Shown here piece by piece: positions 54,001 through 63,979 of a DNA stretch of 64,000 nucleotides; the stretch's first letter is position 1, and every line of letters starts with the position of its first letter. This stretch comes from Pseudomonas brassicacearum subsp. brassicacearum (lineage in GTDB: Bacteria > Pseudomonadota > Gammaproteobacteria > Pseudomonadales > Pseudomonadaceae), in contig NZ_VZPJ01000002.1 in NCBI RefSeq assembly GCF_008801605.1, positions 496,001 through 560,000 of the forward strand. Reading direction: 5' to 3'. The position numbers were made by a program, and so were the translations under genes. A model generated the notes under the pieces. It worked only from the letters and a program-made list of their open reading frames with translations, did no database searches and had not been told where the DNA came from.

Positions 54001-54855
54001 ATGCCCATTGCGCGACTCATCAGCCCTCAAGCCCTCGAACAGCGGCGATCACAGCCTGGGCTGGTCATCCTCGATTGCCGTTTTGCCCTGGAAGACCCCG
54101 ATTACGGTCAGCGCAGTTATGCCGAGGGCCACATCGCCGGTGCAGCGTTCGCGGACCTTGAGCGCGACCTGAGCGGGCCGGTGACCAAAGGTGTGACCGG
54201 ACGTCATCCGCTGCCGGAGTCGGGGGCATTGATCGAGCGCCTCAAGGCCTGGGGGATCGATAACGATAGCGATGTCGTGCTGTACGACGACGGCCCCGGC
54301 GCCTATGCCGCGCGGGCCTGGTGGTTGCTGGCCTGGCTGGGCAAGCGCGATGGCGTGTACATCCTCGACGGCGGGCTCAAGGCCTGGCACGCCGCTGGCT
54401 TGCCTTTGAGCCTGGATCCGCCGCAGAACAGTCGCGGGACCTTCAGCGGGGCACCGGATGCGAGCTTGGTGCTCAGCGCCCAAGCGCTGCACCAACGCCT
54501 TGGCCAAGCGGACATGACCCTGCTGGATGCCCGGGCGTTGCCGCGTTTCAAAGGTGAAGTCGAGCCCATCGACCCGATAGCCGGGCATATCCCGGGCGCC
54601 CAGTGCGCGGCGTTCACCGACAACCTGGGCGCCGATGGCCGCTTCTTGCCGGCCGATCAGCTCAAGCAGCGCTTCGCCGAAAAACTGGGCGAGCGCTCGC
54701 CCACTGACCTGGTGGCCTATTGCGGCTCAGGCGTGACGGCGTGTCATAACCTGTTTGCCTTGTGCCTGGCAGGCTACCCGTTGGGGCGGCTGTATGCTGG
54801 CTCGTGGAGTGAGTGGATCAATGATCCCCAGCGGGGCGTGGCGAAGGGCGAATAA
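54001..54855 (+). CDS. Sulfurtransferase, thiosulfate/3-mercaptopyruvate type
   Basis: 284-residue protein with two rhodanese domains. The second holds the active-site Cys in YCGSGVTACHN; the CGSGVTA loop is of the 3-mercaptopyruvate sulfurtransferase kind. The first domain has lost its Cys, as is normal. It moves sulfur to cyanide or another thiol acceptor. AGGAG lies upstream of the ATG. Confidence 0.93.
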   Translation: MPIARLISPQALEQRRSQPGLVILDCRFALEDPDYGQRSYAEGHIAGAAFADLERDLSGPVTKGVTGRHPLPESGALIERLKAWGIDNDSDVVLYDDGPGAYAARAWWLLAWLGKRDGVYILDGGLKAWHAAGLPLSLDPPQNSRGTFSGAPDASLVLSAQALHQRLGQADMTLLDARALPRFKGEVEPIDPIAGHIPGAQCAAFTDNLGADGRFLPADQLKQRFAEKLGERSPTDLVAYCGSGVTACHNLFALCLAGYPLGRLYAGSWSEWINDPQRGVAKGE

Positions 54856-54872
54856 CAAACACCCGGAACCAA

Positions 54873-54961
54873 TGTGGGAGCGGGCTTGCTCGCGAAGACG
54901 GTGTGACAGTCAACTTCAATGTTGCTGACCCACCGCTATCGCGAGCAAGCTAGCTCCCACA
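54873..54961. repeat. REPIN
   Basis: Inverted REP pair with small changes in both units (GAGCGGGCTTGCTCGCGAA and AGCAAGCTAGCTCCCAC). Confidence 0.83.
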
Positions 54962-54992
54962 GGGGATGTGTATTGGTCATGAACCATCACGC

Positions 54993-55994
54993 TCAGTCGT
55001 GCGCCAGGTTGGCCAGCCAATCGGGAATCCGCCGCTCCAGGTAGTACCCCGGGCGCCGCAGGGTTCCGTCGACAAACCCCACATGCCCGCCCTGGGCGTG
55101 CAGTTCAATCCGGGTCGAGGCGGATAATTCGCCCGGCTCTGGCAGGCTGTGAGGAAACACAAAAGGATCGTCGGCGGCCTGGATAACCAGGGTCGGCGTG
55201 CTGATACCGGCCATGAAATAACGGCTGGAGGCACGGCGGTAGTAATCCGCTGCATCGGAGAACCCGTGCAGCGGCGCGGTCACCCGGCCGTCAAAGTCCC
55301 AGAAGGTGCGCATGTTTTCCAACGGGCCAAGCGCCGCGAGAGTCGCCAGGCCTTCGTGGCGTCCGTCGTGCTGGAACTGGCGTTGCTTGTTGCGCACATA
55401 GGCCACGAGCTGGCGCATGAAATGCGCCTGGTAGAACCTGGAGAATCCCTGGCCGATGCGATCGGCACACTGGTCGAGGCGAAACGGCACCGAGACCGCC
55501 ACCGCCCCTTGCAACTGGCTGTCGCGGCCGGTTTCCCCCAAGTGCTTGAGCAGCACATTGCCGCCCAGTGAATAACCCACCGCAAACAGCGGCGCCAAGG
55601 GCCGGCGGGCGCGCAAGTGAGCGATGGCGGCGGCCAGGTCTTCGCTGACGCCCGAGTGGTAGCTGCGGGGCAGAAGGTTCGGCTCACCCGAGCAGCCACG
55701 CCAGTTCAAGGCCGCACTGGCCCAGCCCTGGCGACCGAGCGCTTGCTGCAGCCCGGCCACGTAAGGCGAGTTGGAAGAACCGGTCAGCCCGTGCAGCACC
55801 AGCACCAGTGGTGCCTCGGCGCTGTGGGGGCCGTGCCAGTCAAGGTCGAGGAAATCACCGTCCTCCAGCCACAAGCGCTCGCGTTGGCGCTCGATGTGGG
55901 TGGTCTGGCGCCATAACGGGCCCCACAGGGTTTGCAAGTGCGGGTTGCCAAGGCCCGGGGCAGGGACGAAACGCTCAGATGCGGCGGACATCAT
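54993..55994 (-). CDS. YheT-family alpha/beta hydrolase
   Basis: 333-residue hydrolase of the YheT/ABHD1-3 group. The oxyanion region is LVLHGLTGSSNSPYV and the nucleophile elbow AVGYSLGGNVLLKHLGE; IQAADDPFV and QGGHVGFVDG give Asp and His. ATG 55994 and 55991 are both possible. A carboxylesterase role is likely; the natural substrate is unknown. It follows rsmD by 28 bp. Confidence 0.9.
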   Translation of the reverse strand: MMSAASERFVPAPGLGNPHLQTLWGPLWRQTTHIERQRERLWLEDGDFLDLDWHGPHSAEAPLVLVLHGLTGSSNSPYVAGLQQALGRQGWASAALNWRGCSGEPNLLPRSYHSGVSEDLAAAIAHLRARRPLAPLFAVGYSLGGNVLLKHLGETGRDSQLQGAVAVSVPFRLDQCADRIGQGFSRFYQAHFMRQLVAYVRNKQRQFQHDGRHEGLATLAALGPLENMRTFWDFDGRVTAPLHGFSDAADYYRRASSRYFMAGISTPTLVIQAADDPFVFPHSLPEPGELSASTRIELHAQGGHVGFVDGTLRRPGYYLERRIPDWLANLAHD

Positions 55995-56022
55995 TATTAT
56001 TCTCGATGCACTGGTCAGCCGT

Positions 56023-56634
56023 TCAGTCAATGTCCTTTGCCAAACGCTGCCACAACGCGTAATACACCCGTCCGGATTTCTGCTCGCGATGCAAGCGCCA
56101 ATTGCCCGGCAAGCCCAGGGTGGACGGGGCGGTTTCGCTTTCAGTGTAGACCCAGGCATCCTCGGACAACCACTGACGTTCCTCGAGCAAGGCGCAGACC
56201 GTCGGCAACAGGTTCTGGTTGAAAGGTGGGTCGAGGAACACCAGGTCGAAAGGTGTCGCCGGTTGGCTGTCCAGGTAGCGCAGTGCGTCGGCGGTCTGCA
56301 CCTGGCCGACGGTGCAGCGCAGGGTGCCCAAGTGTTCTTTCAGGCTGGAGACCGCCAGGTTGCTGGCGTCCAGCGCCTGGCCCATGGCGGCGCCACGGGA
56401 CAGGGCCTCGAGAAACAGCGCGCCGCTGCCGGCGAACGGGTCGAGCACCCGGGCACCCGCTACGTAGGGTGCGAGCCAGTTGAACAGGGTTTCGCGCACG
56501 CGGTCGGGAGTGGGGCGCAGGCCCGGGGCGTCAGGGAAGCTCAAGCGCCGGCTACGCCATTCGCCGCCGATGATGCGCAACTGGTTCACACCGTTGTGCA
56601 CGGGTTTCTTGCTGGAATTCGATGGGCGGGCCAT
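56023..56634 (-). CDS. rsmD: 16S rRNA (guanine966-N2)-methyltransferase
   Basis: 203-residue methylase. Family motifs are RIIGGEWRSRRLSFPD near the start, VLDPFAGSGALFLEALSRGA (SAM site) and LVFLDPPFNQNLL (catalytic). It overlaps the upstream M16 gene stop by one base, so it belongs to the M16-rsmD transcript. Confidence 0.96.
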   Translation of the reverse strand: MARPSNSSKKPVHNGVNQLRIIGGEWRSRRLSFPDAPGLRPTPDRVRETLFNWLAPYVAGARVLDPFAGSGALFLEALSRGAAMGQALDASNLAVSSLKEHLGTLRCTVGQVQTADALRYLDSQPATPFDLVFLDPPFNQNLLPTVCALLEERQWLSEDAWVYTESETAPSTLGLPGNWRLHREQKSGRVYYALWQRLAKDID

Positions 56635-58124
56635 TAGTGCTCCGGAACCCCGAGCGGCTGCTCGGCAGGTTTGTCAGTGGGGGGCGGCAGCGGTTTTTGC
56701 GGCACGCTCGGGCCGGCGGTGACGATGACCATTTTGTCGGTGCTCAGGTGCTTGTTCAGTGCGGCCTTGACCTGCTCGACGGTCAGTTCCTGGGACTGAC
56801 GCATGAAGTCCTCCAGGTAGCTCAGCGGCAAGTCATAGAAACCCATGGCGCCGAGCTGGCTGACGATGTCGGCATTGCTGGCGGTGGACAGCGGGAAACT
56901 GCCGGCCAACTCACGCTTGGCATCATCGAGTTCTTTCTGGGTGGGACCATTCTTGAGGTAGTCGGCGAACACGTCCTGCACCAGTTTCAAGGTGCCTTCG
57001 CTCATTTCCGCACGGGTTTGCAGATTGATCATGAACGGGCCGCGGGCTTGCATCGCCGTGAAACCAGAGTACACGCCGTAGGTCAGGCCGCGCTTTTCCC
57101 GAACCTCGGTCATCAGCCGAGTACCGAAGCCGCCACCGCCGAGGATCTGGTTGCCCAGGGACACGGCGGCATAGTCCGGATCGTCGCGGTCGATGCCCAG
57201 TTGCGCGAGCATCAGGTTGGTCTGCTTGGACGGGAATTCGATGTGGCCAATGCTCGCCTTGGGTTCCACCGGTGGCGGGGTTTTCGCCAGCGCCGGGCCT
57301 TTGGGCAGCGCGGCGGACACCTGGTTGGCAACCGCTTCGGCTTCGGCGCGGGACAAATCCCCCACCAGCGCGATCACTGCGTTGCCGGCGGCATAGGCCT
57401 TGGCGTGGAACGCCCGGGCCTGGGCCAGGGTGATTGGCGGAATGCTGTCGGCGGTGCCGTCGCTGGAGTGGGCATAAGGATGATCGCCGTACAAGCGCTT
57501 CATCAGTTCCAGTCCGGCCAGTTTGCCTGGGTTCTGTTTCTGGTATTCGAAACCGGCGAGCATCTGGTTCTTGATGCGGGCGAAGGAGTCGGCAGGGAAG
57601 GTCGGTTTGCCGACGACCTCGGCGAACAGCTTCAATGCCGGCTCACGCTTGTCGGCTGCGCTGAGGCTGCGCAGGGACGCCACGGCCATGTCCCGGTAGG
57701 CGCCGTTACCGAAATCGGCACCGAGGCTTTCGAAGCCTTGGGCAATGGCGCTGACGTCCTTGCCGGCCACGCCCTCGTTGAGCATGGCGTTGGTCAGCAG
57801 TGCGAGGCCGGGAGCGTCGCCGTCCTGGCTGCTGCCGGCGGCGAAGGTCAGGCGCAGGTCGAACATTGGCAATTCGCGGGCTTCGACGAACAGCACCTTG
57901 GCGCCGTCGGCGGTTTTCCAGGTTTGCACGTCGAGCTGGCGGTGGCTGGGGGCTTTACCGTCCAGTTCCGCCAATGATTGCAGCTTGTTGCCGGACTTGG
58001 CGTTATCCAATGCCTGGCTGGCGGTGACGTCGGTGGTCGGCGACAGATAGAACGCCAGGGAGCCGGCCAGGGCGATGAGCGCCAGGCCGATCAATACCGG
58101 GCGCCGTGATTTGCGCTCACTCAT
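56634..58124 (-). CDS. M16 family protein lacking the zinc motif (non-catalytic partner)
   Basis: 496-residue protein with an N-terminal membrane anchor or signal (RPVLIGLALIALAGSLAFYL) and the M16/insulinase fold, including GGGGFGTRLMTEVREKRGLTYGVYSG. The HxxEH zinc motif is absent from the place where it should be (SSQDGDAPGLALLTNAMLNEG), so it is the non-catalytic subunit. The start is 8 bp inside the catalytic M16 gene; the two probably form a heterodimer in the periplasm. Confidence 0.9.
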   Translation of the reverse strand: MSERKSRRPVLIGLALIALAGSLAFYLSPTTDVTASQALDNAKSGNKLQSLAELDGKAPSHRQLDVQTWKTADGAKVLFVEARELPMFDLRLTFAAGSSQDGDAPGLALLTNAMLNEGVAGKDVSAIAQGFESLGADFGNGAYRDMAVASLRSLSAADKREPALKLFAEVVGKPTFPADSFARIKNQMLAGFEYQKQNPGKLAGLELMKRLYGDHPYAHSSDGTADSIPPITLAQARAFHAKAYAAGNAVIALVGDLSRAEAEAVANQVSAALPKGPALAKTPPPVEPKASIGHIEFPSKQTNLMLAQLGIDRDDPDYAAVSLGNQILGGGGFGTRLMTEVREKRGLTYGVYSGFTAMQARGPFMINLQTRAEMSEGTLKLVQDVFADYLKNGPTQKELDDAKRELAGSFPLSTASNADIVSQLGAMGFYDLPLSYLEDFMRQSQELTVEQVKAALNKHLSTDKMVIVTAGPSVPQKPLPPPTDKPAEQPLGVPEH

Positions 58125-59472
58125 GAGCTTTCTCCTCGGGCAGGACATGCGCAACGCTCAGGCGCGAGCGGGTGAAATACAGTTGGGCTGCCTTCTGGAT
58201 ATCTTGCGGGGTCACGCTTTGCAGTTCAGCGAGTTCGGTGTCCATCAGCTTCCAGGACAAACCGACGGTCTCCAGCTGGCCGATGGCGGTGGCCTGGCTG
58301 GTGATCGAGTCGCGTTCATAGACCAGGCCGGCGATGACCTGGGCGCGCACGCGTTCCAGCTCTTCGGCAGTCGGCGCGGTGGTTTTCAACTGTTCAAGCA
58401 AGCGCCACAGGCCGGCTTCGGCTTGGGCGATGGTTTTGTTTTTCTGGGTGTTGGGCGTCGCCGACAACGTGAACAGCGTGTCGCCACGGGTGTAGGCGTC
58501 GTAGCTCGACGAACCACCAGACACCAGCTCTTCGCCGCGCTCCAGCTGCGTCGGGATCCGCCCGCTGTAGCCACCGTCCAACAGGGCCGAGATCAGCCGC
58601 AGCGCGTTGACTGAACCCTTGTCCGTCGCGGTGGCGATGCTGGGCACATTGAAGGCCAGCATCACGCTGGGCAGTTGGGTTTGCACATGCAAGGTGATCT
58701 GGCGCTCGCCGGGTTCGCCGAGCTCCAGGGGGATTTTCGCGACCGGCACCGCGCGCCGTGCAATCGGGCCGAAATATCGCTGGGCCAGGGACTTGACCTC
58801 GTCCGGCGTCACGTCGCCGACCACCACCAGGGTCGCGTTGTTCGGGGTGTACCAGGACTCGTACCAGTGACGCAGCTCCTCGACGGTCATCCGGTCCAGG
58901 TCGGCCATCCAGCCGATGGTCGGCGTGTGGTAGCCGCTGGCCGGGTAAGCCATGGCCTTGAAGCGCTCATAGGCCTTGGACATGGGCTTGTCGTCGGTGC
59001 GCATGCGGCGTTCTTCCTTGATCACTTCGATCTCGCGGCTGAACTCCTCCGGCGGCAGGCGCAGGCTGGCCATGCGGTCGGCTTCCAGTTCGAAAGCCAC
59101 GCCCAGGCGATCGCGGGCCAATACCTGGTAATAGGCGGTGAAGTCATCGCTGGTGAAGGCGTTCTCTTCGGCACCGAGGTCGCGCAGGATCAGCGACGCT
59201 TCGCCGGGGCCGACTTTTTCACTGCCCTTGAACATCATGTGCTCAAGGGCGTGGGACAAACCGGTCTGGCCTGGCGTTTCGTAGCTGGAGCCAACCTTGT
59301 ACCAGACCTGGGAGACCACCACCGGCGCACGATGGTCTTCGCGCACGACGACCTTCAGGCCGTTGTCGAGGGTAAATTCGTGGGTGGGTTGTGGGTCGGC
59401 AGCCAAGGCTGAAAAGGGCAGACAAACTGTGCTGAGCAGCAGGCCTGCGGCGCGGCGGGCAAGAGCATTCAT
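58117..59472 (-). CDS. M16 family zinc peptidase (catalytic subunit)
   Basis: 451-residue peptidase with signal peptide (MNALARRAAGLLLSTVCLPF). The inverted zinc motif HALEH (in GLSHALEHMMFKGSEKV) is intact, and the second Glu lies in the ENAFTSDDFTAYYQ region. It resembles insulinase/PqqL-type periplasmic proteases. It leads the operon with the non-catalytic partner and rsmD. Confidence 0.93.
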   Translation of the reverse strand: MNALARRAAGLLLSTVCLPFSALAADPQPTHEFTLDNGLKVVVREDHRAPVVVSQVWYKVGSSYETPGQTGLSHALEHMMFKGSEKVGPGEASLILRDLGAEENAFTSDDFTAYYQVLARDRLGVAFELEADRMASLRLPPEEFSREIEVIKEERRMRTDDKPMSKAYERFKAMAYPASGYHTPTIGWMADLDRMTVEELRHWYESWYTPNNATLVVVGDVTPDEVKSLAQRYFGPIARRAVPVAKIPLELGEPGERQITLHVQTQLPSVMLAFNVPSIATATDKGSVNALRLISALLDGGYSGRIPTQLERGEELVSGGSSSYDAYTRGDTLFTLSATPNTQKNKTIAQAEAGLWRLLEQLKTTAPTAEELERVRAQVIAGLVYERDSITSQATAIGQLETVGLSWKLMDTELAELQSVTPQDIQKAAQLYFTRSRLSVAHVLPEEKAHE

Positions 59473-59816
59473 TCGTGTTTAAACCTGTTGGGTTGCCCGC
59501 TAGGTCTTAGCGTCGGCGGGCGAGAGGGTGCTAGGATAACGGTCCGTTTTACTGGCGGCCACGCCTATCGGGCCTTTTATCGGCCCGGGGTTGTCTGGGT
59601 TCCCCGGAGAAATGTCGGGTTTGCCCGTTGATCCCGGCGTTTTCGCCGATGATGCCGTACCAGTCCTTCGAAAAAATCGACTTTGGGGTGTCCTTGGGAC
59701 GTCTCGACAAAATGTTGCGCGTGAACAAGCTGGATGAAACGCAGTCTGTTCAGCATTGAATATTTATCACCGAGGCGCCCTTGTGGCGCTTCGCTACCGT
59801 GAGATAGCCGTCCTCC
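59473..59816. other. Divergent promoter region between the M16 operon and ftsY
   Basis: 344 bp holding the start signals for both directions. A leftward ORF of 59 codons (about 59577-59756) is possible but has no recognisable family, so I do not call it. I see no repeat of the REP type. Confidence 0.45.
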
Positions 59817-61250
59817 ATGTTTGGTTCCAACGACGACAAGAAGACCCCAGCTGCGGCTGGCGAGAAAAAAGGCCTGTTCGGATGGCTGCGCAAGAAGCCG
59901 CAGGAAACCGTCGTCGAACAGCCACAACCGCTGCCTGAGCCCGCCGCCGAGGCAGTGGTCGAAGAAACCGCGCCCATCGTCCTGCCGATTGCCGAGCCGG
60001 TGCTGCAACCGGTCGAGCCTGAGACCGTTGCTGAGCCGGTGGCCGAGCAACCGCTGACCCCGCCCGTCGAGCAAACCCCCTGGTTGACCTTGCCGGTGGC
60101 GGAAGAGCCGGTCGCGCTGGTCGAGGAAACGACGCCCCATATCACCCCGCCGATTCCAGCGCCGACGCAGGTTGTCGAGGCGCCAGTCGTCGACGCTGTC
60201 ATTGAGCCGCCGGTCGCCGTCGTTGCACCCGTGGTTGCGCAAGCCGCGCCCGAGCCAGCACCTGCCCTGTTGGAAACCATCGCCCCCGTCGAGCCCGTCC
60301 GTAACGCCGAGGAAAACAAGGTCGGCTTCTTCGCCCGCCTCAAGCAGGGCCTGTCCAAGACCAGCGCCAGCATCGGCGAAGGCATGGCCAGCCTGTTCCT
60401 GGGCAAGAAAGTCATCGACGACGAATTGCTGGAAGATATCGAGACTCGCCTGCTGACCGCCGACGTCGGTGTCGAGGCCACCTCGGTGATCATCCAGAGC
60501 CTGACCCAGAAGGTCGCGCGCAAGCAGCTGACCGACGCCGATGCGCTGTACAAATCCCTGCAAGGCGAGCTGACCAGTCTGCTCAAGCCGGTTGAAAAGC
60601 CGCTGGTGATCGCCTCGCAGAACAAGCCGTTCGTGATCCTGGTCGTCGGCGTCAACGGTGCTGGCAAGACCACCACCATCGGCAAGCTGGCCAAGAAGCT
60701 GCAGCTCGAAGGCAAGAAAGTCATGCTGGCGGCGGGCGACACCTTCCGCGCGGCTGCGGTCGAACAGCTGCAAGTGTGGGGCGAGCGCAACAAGATCCCG
60801 GTGATTGCCCAGCACACCGGCGCCGACTCCGCTTCGGTGATCTTCGACGCCGTGCAGGCCGCCAAGGCCCGTGGCATCGATGTGTTGATCGCCGACACGG
60901 CCGGTCGCCTGCACACCAAAGACAACCTGATGGAAGAGTTGAAGAAGGTGCGCCGGGTGATCGGCAAGCTCGACGCCGACGCACCCCACGAAGTGCTGCT
61001 GGTGCTGGACGCCGGTACCGGCCAGAACGCCATCAACCAGGCCAAGCAATTCAACCAGACCGTCGAACTGACCGGGCTGGCCTTGACCAAGCTCGACGGC
61101 ACCGCCAAGGGCGGGGTGATTTTCGCCCTGGCCAAGCAGTTCGGTCTGCCCATTCGCTATATCGGTGTGGGTGAAGGCATCGACGACTTGCGCACCTTTG
61201 AAGCCGAGCCCTTTGTCCAGGCACTGTTTGCCGAACGGGAGCATTCATGA
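59817..61250 (+). CDS. ftsY: FtsY, signal recognition particle receptor
   Basis: 477-residue SRP receptor. The first 160 residues are an acidic Pro/Val/Glu-rich A domain that aids membrane contact. The N and G domains follow: G1 [15 protein letters not shown]3 [12 protein letters not shown]4 [11 protein letters not shown]. The start ATG 59817 is followed by FGSNDDKK, a usual beginning. The stop overlaps the ftsE start by 4 bp. Confidence 0.98.
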   Translation: MFGSNDDKKTPAAAGEKKGLFGWLRKKPQETVVEQPQPLPEPAAEAVVEETAPIVLPIAEPVLQPVEPETVAEPVAEQPLTPPVEQTPWLTLPVAEEPVALVEETTPHITPPIPAPTQVVEAPVVDAVIEPPVAVVAPVVAQAAPEPAPALLETIAPVEPVRNAEENKVGFFARLKQGLSKTSASIGEGMASLFLGKKVIDDELLEDIETRLLTADVGVEATSVIIQSLTQKVARKQLTDADALYKSLQGELTSLLKPVEKPLVIASQNKPFVILVVGVNGAGKTTTIGKLAKKLQLEGKKVMLAAGDTFRAAAVEQLQVWGERNKIPVIAQHTGADSASVIFDAVQAAKARGIDVLIADTAGRLHTKDNLMEELKKVRRVIGKLDADAPHEVLLVLDAGTGQNAINQAKQFNQTVELTGLALTKLDGTAKGGVIFALAKQFGLPIRYIGVGEGIDDLRTFEAEPFVQALFAEREHS

Positions 61251-61918
61251 TTCGTTTCGAGCAGGTCGGTAAACGCTATCCGAACGGTCACGTCGGCTTG
61301 CATGAGCTGAGCTTTCGGGTCCGTCGGGGCGAGTTTCTGTTTGTCACCGGCCATTCCGGCGCCGGTAAAAGTACCTTGCTACGCCTGCTGCTGGCGATGG
61401 AGCGGCCCTCCACCGGCAAACTGCTGCTGGCCGGCCAGGACCTGAGCACCATCAGCAATGCCCAGATTCCCTACCTGCGACGGCAGATCGGCGTGGTGTT
61501 CCAGAATCACCAATTGCTGTTCGATCGCACGGTGTTCAACAACGTGGCGTTGCCGTTGCAGATCCTCGGGTTGTCCAAGGCCGAGATCATCAAGCGCGTG
61601 GACTCGGCCCTGGAGCGCGTGGCCCTGTCGGACAAGACCGACCTGTACCCGGGCGACCTGTCCACCGGTCAACAGCAGCGCGTCGGCATCGCCCGCGCCA
61701 TCGTCCATCGTCCGGCCTTGCTGCTGGCGGACGAACCTACCGGTAACCTCGACCCGCGCCTGGCTGCGGAGATCATGGGCGTATTCGAAGACATCAACCG
61801 CCTGGGCACCAGTGTGCTGATTGCCAGTCACGACCTGGCATTGATCGCACGTATGCGTCACCGCATGCTCACATTGCAGCGCGGACGCCTGATTGGTGAC
61901 GGGGAGGCGGGTGTATGA
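61247..61918 (+). CDS. ftsE: FtsE, cell-division ABC ATPase
   Basis: 223-residue ATPase that with FtsX controls cell-wall hydrolases at the division site. Walker [11 protein letters not shown], signature [15 protein letters not shown] and Walker [13 protein letters not shown] are complete. Start and stop both overlap neighbours by 4 bp. Confidence 0.98.
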   Translation: MIRFEQVGKRYPNGHVGLHELSFRVRRGEFLFVTGHSGAGKSTLLRLLLAMERPSTGKLLLAGQDLSTISNAQIPYLRRQIGVVFQNHQLLFDRTVFNNVALPLQILGLSKAEIIKRVDSALERVALSDKTDLYPGDLSTGQQQRVGIARAIVHRPALLLADEPTGNLDPRLAAEIMGVFEDINRLGTSVLIASHDLALIARMRHRMLTLQRGRLIGDGEAGV

Positions 61919-62937
61919 GTGCTACTCGCAGCCCGAAAGTGGCCGAACGCGTGGCCCCGAAGGCCTCCGATCCGCAGCCGCAAAAGAAAAAACGCGACGA
62001 TGATGACGGCCCGGACTTTTCCACGCTGCTGCGCGCCTGGATCGAAAGCCATCGCGCCAGCCTGCTGGACAGCCTGCGGCGCCTGGGCAAGCAACCCATT
62101 GGCAGCTTCTTTACCTGCATGGTGATGGCGGTTGCCCTGAGCCTGCCCATGGGCCTGTCATTATTGCTAAGCAATGTGGAGCGCCTGGGCGGCTCCTGGC
62201 AGCGCGCGGCGCAGATTTCCCTGTATCTGCAGATGGACGCGAGCCCCGGCGAGGGCCAGGCGTTGCGCGAGCAGATCAAGGCCATGCCGGGCGTGGCCGA
62301 TGCCGAATACATCGGGCGCGAGCAGGCGCTTGAAGAATTCCAGCAGCAGTCCGGCCTGGGCGAAGCCCTCAAGGAACTGCCGGAGAACCCGCTGCCGGGC
62401 GTGGTGCTGGTGACGCCGAATGAGGTCGACAAACCGACCCTTGAAGCATTAAGACAAAGACTTTCCGAGTTGCCGAAGGTACAACAGGCGCAACTTGATC
62501 TAGTCTGGGTCGAGCGTCTTGCGGCGATCCTCAAGCTCGGCGACCGGTTTGTCTTCGGTCTGACGGTGCTGCTGGTTTCTGCATTACTTTTGGTGATAGG
62601 CAATACCATTCGTCTTCATATTGAAAACCGCCGCACCGAGATAGAAGTGATTAAACTCGTCGGCGGTACGGACAGTTATGTACGCAGGCCCTTCCTTTAT
62701 ATGGGCGCGCTGTATGGCTTCGGTGCCGGGATTCTGTCCTGGGGTGTATTGGCGTTCGGCCTGGACTGGCTGAACGATGCGGTAACAGGGTTGGCCGGTT
62801 TGTACGGCAGTGATTTCTCGCTGGCCGGCGTGCCAGTCGCCGACGGTCTGTCGCTCTTGCTTGGCGCGGTGCTGTTGGGTTATATCGGTGCATGGATTGC
62901 GGTCGCACGCCACTTGCGTGAGCTTGCGCCAAAATAA
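61915..62937 (+). CDS. ftsX: FtsX, cell-division membrane protein
   Basis: 340-residue permease-like partner of FtsE. The N-terminal 65 residues are cytoplasmic, polar and charged (QKKKRDDDDG). Four membrane helices follow, one before and three after the periplasmic domain (about 95-210); examples are FTCMVMAVALSLPMGLSLLL and VLLVSALLLVIGNTIRLHI. Long N-termini of this kind are usual in Pseudomonas. Confidence 0.97.
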   Translation: MSATRSPKVAERVAPKASDPQPQKKKRDDDDGPDFSTLLRAWIESHRASLLDSLRRLGKQPIGSFFTCMVMAVALSLPMGLSLLLSNVERLGGSWQRAAQISLYLQMDASPGEGQALREQIKAMPGVADAEYIGREQALEEFQQQSGLGEALKELPENPLPGVVLVTPNEVDKPTLEALRQRLSELPKVQQAQLDLVWVERLAAILKLGDRFVFGLTVLLVSALLLVIGNTIRLHIENRRTEIEVIKLVGGTDSYVRRPFLYMGALYGFGAGILSWGVLAFGLDWLNDAVTGLAGLYGSDFSLAGVPVADGLSLLLGAVLLGYIGAWIAVARHLRELAPK

Positions 62938-62975
62938 GTGTTTTTTTGCGTGTATTGACCTTTCAGTTTTTGTGG

Positions 62976-63002
62976 GAACTTGTCCTAGGGTTCCCGGTCA
63001 AT
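62976..63002 (+). promoter_or_regulatory. AlgU/sigma-E-type promoter of rpoH
   Basis: GAACTT, 16-bp spacer, TCAAT. The known AlgU consensus is GAACTT-N16/17-TCTGA, so the -10 half is only partly matched. It lies 49 bp before the rpoH ATG; AlgU control of rpoH is established in P. aeruginosa. Confidence 0.5.
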
Positions 63003-63051
63003 TTTCGCAGTGCTGAACTGCACGAGTTATGTGAGTCGGAGGTTTTTTCGT

Positions 63052-63906
63052 ATGACCACTTCTTTGCAACCTGCTTATGCTCTGGTCCCGGGTGCGAACC
63101 TGGAGGCCTATGTGCACACGGTCAACAGCATTCCATTGCTGACCCCCGAGCAGGAGCGTGAACTGGCCGAGAGTCTCTATTATGAGCAGGATCTTGAGGC
63201 GGCTCGGCAGATGGTGCTCGCCCACCTGCGTTTTGTCGTACATATCGCCCGCAGCTATTCCGGCTACGGGCTGGCCCAGGCCGACCTGATCCAGGAAGGC
63301 AACGTCGGCCTGATGAAGGCGGTCAAGCGTTTCAACCCGGAAATGGGTGTGCGCCTGGTGTCGTTTGCGGTGCACTGGATCAAGGCGGAAATCCACGAGT
63401 TCATCCTGCGCAACTGGCGCATCGTGAAAGTCGCGACCACCAAGGCCCAGCGCAAGCTGTTCTTCAACCTGCGCAGCCAGAAGAAGCGCCTGGCCTGGCT
63501 GAACAACGAAGAAGTCCACCGTGTCGCCGAAAGCCTGGGCGTAGAGCCTCGGGAAGTGCGCGAGATGGAAAGTCGCCTGACCGGCCATGACATGGCCTTC
63601 GACCCGGCCGCCGAAGCGGACGACGACAGCGCTTTCCAATCGCCGGCCAACTACCTGGAAGACCACCGGTACGACCCGGCGCGTCAACTGGAAGACGCCG
63701 ACTGGAGTGACAACTCCAACACCAACCTGCACGAAGCCCTGGAAGTGCTGGACGAGCGCAGCCGCGACATCCTCTACCAGCGCTGGCTGGCTGAGGAAAA
63801 AGCCACGCTGCACGACCTGGCGCAGAAGTACAACGTGTCGGCCGAGCGGATTCGTCAGCTTGAGAAGAGCGCGATGAACAAGCTCAAGGTGTCGATCGCC
63901 GCCTGA
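63052..63906 (+). CDS. rpoH: RpoH, heat-shock sigma factor sigma-32
   Basis: 284-residue sigma factor for heat-shock genes. Region 2 has [20 protein letters not shown] and [16 protein letters not shown]; the RpoH box appears in [19 protein letters not shown]. Region 4 ends in [23 protein letters not shown] 63052 was chosen because GGAGG lies 9 nt upstream; a further in-frame ATG at 63010 would begin at the predicted transcript start. Confidence 0.98.
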   Translation: MTTSLQPAYALVPGANLEAYVHTVNSIPLLTPEQERELAESLYYEQDLEAARQMVLAHLRFVVHIARSYSGYGLAQADLIQEGNVGLMKAVKRFNPEMGVRLVSFAVHWIKAEIHEFILRNWRIVKVATTKAQRKLFFNLRSQKKRLAWLNNEEVHRVAESLGVEPREVREMESRLTGHDMAFDPAAEADDDSAFQSPANYLEDHRYDPARQLEDADWSDNSNTNLHEALEVLDERSRDILYQRWLAEEKATLHDLAQKYNVSAERIRQLEKSAMNKLKVSIAA

Positions 63907-63924
63907 CTGCGATAGCGGCCATAA

Positions 63925-63959
63925 AAAACGCCCCGATCAGTGATGATCGGGGCGTTTTT
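63925..63959 (+). terminator. Terminator of rpoH
   Basis: AACGCCCCGATCA/TGATCGGGGCGTT stem of 13 bp with a 4-nt loop and flanking A and T tracts, about 20 bp past the rpoH stop. Confidence 0.93.
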
Positions 63960-63979
63960 GTTTGTGCGCTGCAATCCCC

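Noticed and set aside
59577..61244. 555-codon minus-strand ORF opposite ftsY
   Set aside because: Shadow of ftsY; only its first 59 codons lie outside that gene and they match no family known to me.
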